A stretch of DNA of 64,000 nucleotides, taken from Agromyces agglutinans. Lineage in GTDB: Bacteria; Actinomycetota; Actinomycetes; Actinomycetales; Microbacteriaceae. A program made the translations under genes and the position numbers. The notes under the pieces were generated by a model. That model was not told the DNA's origin. It was given only the letters and a program-made list of their open reading frames with translations, and did not search any database. Shown here piece by piece: positions 59,765-64,000 of this stretch. The DNA is taken from positions 409,988-473,987 of the forward strand of contig NZ_WJIF01000003.1 of the NCBI RefSeq assembly GCF_009647605.1. Direction: 5' to 3'. Position 1 is the stretch's first letter, and the number at the start of each line of letters is the position of its first letter.

Positions 59765-60696
59765 CGCTTCCTCCTTCCCTGCGCCACGCGCACGTAGCCG
59801 AGCGCGATGACGAGGTTGATCAGCAGCATGATGAGCGAGATCGCCGCGCCGAGGCCGAGCTGGCCGCCGGGGATCGCCGTCTCGTAGATGTACACCGAGA
59901 GGATCTCCGTCTTCCCGTTCGGGCCGCCCGCGGTCACGAGGTACGGCGTGAACGTGTTGAAGGTCCACAGGGTGATCAGCAGGGTGTTGGTCAGGATGTG
60001 CCCCTTGATGTTGGGCACGATCACGTCGCGCAGCTGCTGCCACCCCGACGCGCCCACCATCTTGGCGCTCTCGATCTGCGAGGGCGGCACGGCGCTCAGC
60101 GCCGACGAGAAGAGCTGCATCGAGAAGGCGGTCCCGACCCAGATGTTGAAGAGGATGATCGCCTCCATCGGGTGGTCGATCAGCCACGCGGCACCCTCGG
60201 TGCCGAGCAGGGCGTTGACGGTGCCGGTGCGCCGGTCGAGCAGCGCGAGCCAGAGGAACGACGCGACGGAAGCCGGGATGACCCAGGCCGCGAGCACGAG
60301 CCCCTCGATCAGCGCCTTCACCCAGCCGGTGATGTTGCGGACGCTCCACGCGAGCCCGAAGCCGATCAGGGTCTGTCCGACGATGCCGGAGGCGACCACG
60401 AAGATGAGCGTCAGCCACAGCGAGTTCCAGAACGCCGGGTCGGTGAGCGCCTCGGTGTAGTTCTCGAGGCCGACGAACTCCGGCGACGCGGCCTGCAGGC
60501 CGGTCAGCCGGTAGTCGGTCATGCCGAGCCAGACGGTCCAGACCGCCGGGAAGAGCAGGAAGATCCCGATGATGATGAGGGCGGGGGCGACGAAGAGTCC
60601 GGCCCGGGCCTTGCCCAGGCCGGCCACGTCGTCGGCCCGCCGTCGGCGGGGCGCGGTCACGCGCCCCGCCGGCGGTGTGACGGTACTGCTGGTCAT
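59761..60696 (-). CDS. Carbohydrate ABC transporter permease (MalF type)
   Basis: A 311-aa permease with six helices and the EAA motif IESAKMVGASGWQQLRDVIVPNIKG. The N-terminus is a short basic segment. Its ATG overlaps the binding-protein stop by one base; the operon is tightly coupled. Confidence 0.93.
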   Translation of the reverse strand: MTSSTVTPPAGRVTAPRRRRADDVAGLGKARAGLFVAPALIIIGIFLLFPAVWTVWLGMTDYRLTGLQAASPEFVGLENYTEALTDPAFWNSLWLTLIFVVASGIVGQTLIGFGLAWSVRNITGWVKALIEGLVLAAWVIPASVASFLWLALLDRRTGTVNALLGTEGAAWLIDHPMEAIILFNIWVGTAFSMQLFSSALSAVPPSQIESAKMVGASGWQQLRDVIVPNIKGHILTNTLLITLWTFNTFTPYLVTAGGPNGKTEILSVYIYETAIPGGQLGLGAAISLIMLLINLVIALGYVRVAQGRRKR

Positions 60697-62105
60697 CAGT
60701 TGCCCGCGACCGCGTCTTCCCCGACGATGTCGGTGACCGCGTCGACGTAGGCCGACATCGCGTCGTCCACGCTCGAGCCGGAGACCACGTCGAGCGTCGC
60801 CTGCTGGAGCGCCGTCGACACCTGCGGGTACGCCGCGAGCGGCGGACGGTAGGCGGTGACGGGCAGCACCTCTTCGCTGACGAAGGTCAGCATCGGGTCC
60901 TCGGAGAGGATCGCGTCGTTGACGTCGGTGCGCGGCGTGATCGAGATGGTCGTCGCGTTGCGCTCCTCGTAGGCCTCGGCCGAGTTCATGAACGCGAGCA
61001 GCTCCCAGGCGAGCTCGGGGTGCTCGCTGTTGGGGTTGAGCACGCGGCCGGTGCCGCCCGACATCGAGACGAAGTCCTGGCCCTCGATGCCCGAGCCGGG
61101 CTCCATGGCGGGGATCTTCGCGTAGCCGACGACGGTGTCGCGGTCGGCCATCGGCGCGGTGCCGACGCCCTCGGCGGGGTTGATGACGCTCCGCCAGAAG
61201 TAGTCGCCCTCGAGCAGGATGCCGATCTGGTTCTGCGCGAACAGCTGGAACGAGGTGTCGCGGCCGGCGGCCTCCTGCTGGAGCACCGCGTCGCCCAGGC
61301 CCTCGTCGATGTAGATCGTCTTGTAGAGGTCGAGCGCGTCGCGCAGGCCGTCGGAGTCGCCGAGCCACTCGCCGTCCTCGTAGACCTGCTCGCCCGTGCC
61401 GACGATCAGGGGCAGGAGGCCCTGCATGGTCGTCGCCTCGCCCATCGCGGTGCCCGCGTTGAGCTGGATCGGCGTGACGCCCTCGACCTGCTTGAGGTCG
61501 CGAGCGGCGTCGAGCACGTCGTCCCAGCTCTCGGGCTGCCAGTCGGCCGGCAGGCCGGCCTGCTCGAACAGCGTCTTGTTGTAGTAGAGCACGCGCCCGT
61601 CGGCCCCCTGCGGCACGCCGTAGCGCTCGTCGTCGAACGAGACCGCGGCCTGCACCGCCTCGGGGATCTGCTCCCAGCCCTCCCAGTCGTCGACGGCGTC
61701 GCCGGCGACCTCGGAGAGCGGCTTGATGTAGCCGGCCTCGGCGAACTCGCCGACCCAGATGCCGTCCATGCCGATGATGTCGGCACCCTCGCCGGACTGC
61801 AGGTCGAGGGCGATCTTGGTCTTGTAGTTCTCGTCGTCGACGCCCTGGGGCTCGAACTCGACGGTGACGTCGCGCCCTTCCTCCTCCATGGCCGCCTCGA
61901 ACTGCGGGATCACCCAGTCGGCGATCCAGTCCGCCTCGGCGGCGTTCTTGCCGCCCGTGATGGCGTTCGCGGTGATGGTGAGGGTGACCGGACCGTCCTC
62001 GGTCTCCTCCGGCTGGGCCTCGCCGGAGCATCCGGCCAGGACCAGGGCACTCGCGGTCGCGACGGCGAACGCCGCGACGATTCCGCGCCTGCTGTGGTGG
62101 ATCAT
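60696..62105 (-). CDS. Sugar ABC transporter substrate-binding lipoprotein
   Basis: A 469-aa family 1 binding protein. Signal peptide with lipobox LVLAGC (Cys26). Ligand-binding segments include LYYNKTLFEQAGLP and GILLEGDYFWRS. Acidic overall. GAGAGAGG lies about 8 nt before ATG at 62105. It probably captures alpha-mannose-containing oligosaccharides, given the cytosolic GH38 enzyme in the operon (inference). Confidence 0.94.
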   Translation of the reverse strand: MIHHSRRGIVAAFAVATASALVLAGCSGEAQPEETEDGPVTLTITANAITGGKNAAEADWIADWVIPQFEAAMEEEGRDVTVEFEPQGVDDENYKTKIALDLQSGEGADIIGMDGIWVGEFAEAGYIKPLSEVAGDAVDDWEGWEQIPEAVQAAVSFDDERYGVPQGADGRVLYYNKTLFEQAGLPADWQPESWDDVLDAARDLKQVEGVTPIQLNAGTAMGEATTMQGLLPLIVGTGEQVYEDGEWLGDSDGLRDALDLYKTIYIDEGLGDAVLQQEAAGRDTSFQLFAQNQIGILLEGDYFWRSVINPAEGVGTAPMADRDTVVGYAKIPAMEPGSGIEGQDFVSMSGGTGRVLNPNSEHPELAWELLAFMNSAEAYEERNATTISITPRTDVNDAILSEDPMLTFVSEEVLPVTAYRPPLAAYPQVSTALQQATLDVVSGSSVDDAMSAYVDAVTDIVGEDAVAGN

Positions 62106-62161
62106 CTTCGACCTCTCTCTCGGTGGGGGCCGTCCGCTCGTGCGGACGGGTGGTGCACGGC

Positions 62162-63310
62162 CTACGCGCGGTCGCCGCGGCCGGAGCCGAGGGAGCCCGC
62201 GAGGGCACGGATCATGCGCCGGCCGACGGCGATGTCGTCGGCGGAGGCATCCGCCGACGGGCCCGGCTCCGGCGCGCCGGCGACGAGCGAGGCGAACGCG
62301 CGCAGCTCGTTCTCGAACGCTTCCTCCTGCATCCAGCGGGACTCGGCGCTCCGGCTGCCCAGTCGGGCGTCGCCGTCGACGACCGTCAGCACGGTGGGTG
62401 CGTTGAGCACGTACGGCACGGCGAAGCGCAGCGAGATGCTGCCCCGCTCGTGGTGGAAGGTCACGGTCTCGCGGTACTCGGGATACGCCGGGATGAAGTG
62501 CCAGTCGATCGACCACGGCACGTCGGGGTGGGCCGCCAGCCGCCCGCCGAGCGACACCGATCCCGGGAACCCACCCCACTGGTGGGCGCGGTCGACCTCG
62601 CCGATGCCGCCGACGAGGTGACGGAGCAGCCCGATGTCGTGCACGATCGAGCCGAGCACGACGTTCGTGTACAGCTTCGGCAGCGGGTGGCGCGCGTCGC
62701 CGATGACCGAGGCGACCGTGGCATCCGTCTGCGCGACCAGGCCCGCGATGACGTCCGCCGGGACGTCGTCGGGAGCGGGGGCCAGGTTCGCGAACGCGAG
62801 CTGCGCACCGTCGGCCGGGTGCAGCACCTCGACCGAGACGTGTCGCAGCTCGACGTCGGCGAGCAGGCGCAGCGCCTCGGCGGTCGCCGGGTCGTGCTCC
62901 TTCATGTAGCCCACGCGCAGCCAATCGGCGAGGTCGATGCCACGGTCGTCGGCGATCGCCCGGAGGTCGGCGACCTCGTCGAGCGAGAACGCGAGCGGCT
63001 TCTCGGCGAGCACGCGGATGCCGGCGCCGATGAGGCGGCCGGCGTCGGGCGCGTGCGAGCCCGACGTGGCGAGGATGGCGCCGTCGACCGCGAGGTCGCC
63101 GGCGTCGACGGCCGCGAGGAGTGCGTCGATCGAGGTGAACGCGGCGACACCGGCGCCGGATGCCGCGGCGATGGCCTCGGCTCGGCGCGCCGACAGGTCG
63201 ACGACCGCGGTGAGCTCGATGCGATCCGCGTTGCGGCGGATGAGCGGCAGGTGCACGCTCTGGCTGATCGCACCGAGGCCGATGACGGCGAGGCGGACGC
63301 GATCGCTCAC
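62162..63310 (-). CDS. Gfo/Idh/MocA family oxidoreductase
   Basis: A 382-aa sugar dehydrogenase or related enzyme. Rossmann motif LAVIGLGAISQS, the EKPLAFSLDE lysine motif and the catalytic-region TNVVLGSIVHDIGLLRHLVGG with His. GTG at 63310 overlaps the upstream stop as GTGA. It lies between an IolE-like isomerase gene and the importer, a combination also found in keto-sugar pathways. The reaction here is unknown. Confidence 0.9.
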   Translation of the reverse strand: MSDRVRLAVIGLGAISQSVHLPLIRRNADRIELTAVVDLSARRAEAIAAASGAGVAAFTSIDALLAAVDAGDLAVDGAILATSGSHAPDAGRLIGAGIRVLAEKPLAFSLDEVADLRAIADDRGIDLADWLRVGYMKEHDPATAEALRLLADVELRHVSVEVLHPADGAQLAFANLAPAPDDVPADVIAGLVAQTDATVASVIGDARHPLPKLYTNVVLGSIVHDIGLLRHLVGGIGEVDRAHQWGGFPGSVSLGGRLAAHPDVPWSIDWHFIPAYPEYRETVTFHHERGSISLRFAVPYVLNAPTVLTVVDGDARLGSRSAESRWMQEEAFENELRAFASLVAGAPEPGPSADASADDIAVGRRMIRALAGSLGSGRGDRA

Positions 63311-64000
63311 GCGAACCACCGCCGGAGCCGCTCGCGGTTGGCGACCTGGTCGCGGCGCGCGCGGTCGACGGCGTCGGCGTCCTGCAGGATCACGTCCTGC
63401 TCGACGACGAGCCAGCCCTCGTAGCCCGAGTCGACGATGGCGTCGACGATGCGGTCGACGTCGAGGTCGCCGTCGCCGAGCGCGACGAACACGCGCTGCT
63501 GCCAGACCTCGCGCATCGGGTCGGCGGTTCCGGCGGCACGCCGCAGGATCGAGCGATCGGCATCCTTGAGGTGGATGTGGTTGACCCGGTCGCGCCAGCG
63601 CAGGAAGTCGGGCAGCGGGTCGCCGCCGCCGATCAGCAGGTGCCCGGTGTCGAAGGTGAGGTCGACGTCGGTGTCGGCGAGCAGCCGCTCGATCTCACGC
63701 GGCGTCTCGACGTAGGTGCTCGCGTGGTGGTGGAAGGTCGGCTCGAGCCCCGCTTCGCGGGTGCGGTCGGCCGCCCGGCGCACGCGCGAAGCGAACCGGG
63801 TCCACGCGGCGTCGTCGAGTTCGAGCTCGGGCGCTCCGCCCGGCGTCGCCTTCCGCTCGGCGGAACCGGAGTCGGCGAGCGTGGGCTTCGGCGCCCGCTC
63901 GGGATCGGCGTCGGCCGCCGCGCGGAAGATCTCGAGCATGCGGTCGAGGTCGCCCATCGCCCGCTCGAAGTCGTCGTCGCTGCCGGCGAAGGGCAGGTCG
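63307..64000 (-). CDS. IolE-like sugar phosphate isomerase/epimerase, 5' end beyond window
   Basis: The C-terminal 231 residues of a xylose-isomerase-like TIM barrel; the frame is open to base 64000. FHHHASTYVETPREIERLL, DTGHLLIGGGDPL and DRVNHIHLKDADR are the metal-binding motifs of the IolE/TIM-barrel group. It could be a 2-keto-myo-inositol dehydratase, or an IolE-like lyase/isomerase acting on a keto sugar with the downstream Gfo/Idh enzyme. The stop overlaps the next start (GTGA). Confidence 0.88.
   Translation of the reverse strand, partial: DLPFAGSDDDFERAMGDLDRMLEIFRAAADADPERAPKPTLADSGSAERKATPGGAPELELDDAAWTRFASRVRRAADRTREAGLEPTFHHHASTYVETPREIERLLADTDVDLTFDTGHLLIGGGDPLPDFLRWRDRVNHIHLKDADRSILRRAAGTADPMREVWQQRVFVALGDGDLDVDRIVDAIVDSGYEGWLVVEQDVILQDADAVDRARRDQVANRERLRRWFA

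Noticed and set aside
59761-62208. Fused permease/binding-protein frame of 815 codons
   Set aside because: The permease start at 60696 overlaps the binding-protein stop; the extra N-terminal residues are out-of-frame Arg/Ala-rich sequence from the binding-protein gene.

Overview
The window looks like chromosomal DNA from a high-GC actinobacterium of the family Microbacteriaceae, with an Agromyces-like character. GC is very high throughout. GGATGCC/GGCATCC words are scattered through genes on both strands. Many genes start leaderlessly, with a TAnnnT box 6-7 nt before ATG or GTG. The gene content (NucS, LAETG-anchored surface protein, WXG100 proteins, many LacI-regulated sugar ABC operons) fits. 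No phage, IS element, CRISPR array, tRNA or rRNA was seen.

Layout: 1-3.6 kb holds the 3' end of hemA, a GNAT acetyltransferase, glyS and a NUDIX hydrolase. 3.7-12 kb holds a fused double alpha/beta hydrolase, a LAETG surface protein, an M13 peptidase plus beta-lactamase-fold protein, a MATE exporter and a LacI regulator. 12-15.3 kb holds an SDR and the tdh-kbl threonine catabolic pair. 15.4-22.4 kb is a sulfated-sugar locus: sulfatase, ABC importer, LacI regulator and Gfo/Idh oxidoreductase, with matched operators at both promoters. 22.6-26.9 kb holds an MFS permease with double LacI operators, nucS fused by overlap to a BglII-like restriction endonuclease gene, an MT-A70 methyltransferase and a HAD phosphatase.

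27-36.8 kb holds a small lipoprotein, a large secreted M6 peptidase, peptidase T, TetR, glutathione peroxidase and a giant AAA/LuxR regulator. 37-39.7 kb is a MocR regulator divergent from a PNPOx-like gene, with small proteins nearby. 39.7-42.2 kb is a tightly coupled five-gene operon with WXG100/ESX-like proteins. 42.3-47.8 kb holds a LysM lipoprotein, a tandem pair of paralogous membrane proteins, oligopeptidase B, an FAD oxidoreductase and a GNAT. 47.9-53.6 kb is a myo-inositol catabolic operon (iolC, aldolase, iolB, iolD) with a convergent GntR gene. 53.6-64 kb is a minus-strand glycan operon: IolE-like isomerase, Gfo/Idh, sugar ABC importer, PHP-type hydrolase and GH38 alpha-mannosidase.

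The dominant theme is carbohydrate scavenging by several LacI/GntR-controlled loci. The regulatory sequences are readable: three promoters have a TTGnnn box, a 17-bp spacer and a TAnnnT box followed directly by a LacI-type palindrome. Two distinct palindromes assign these promoters to two candidate regulons. All functional names rest on motifs and family resemblance read by eye; no database search was run.
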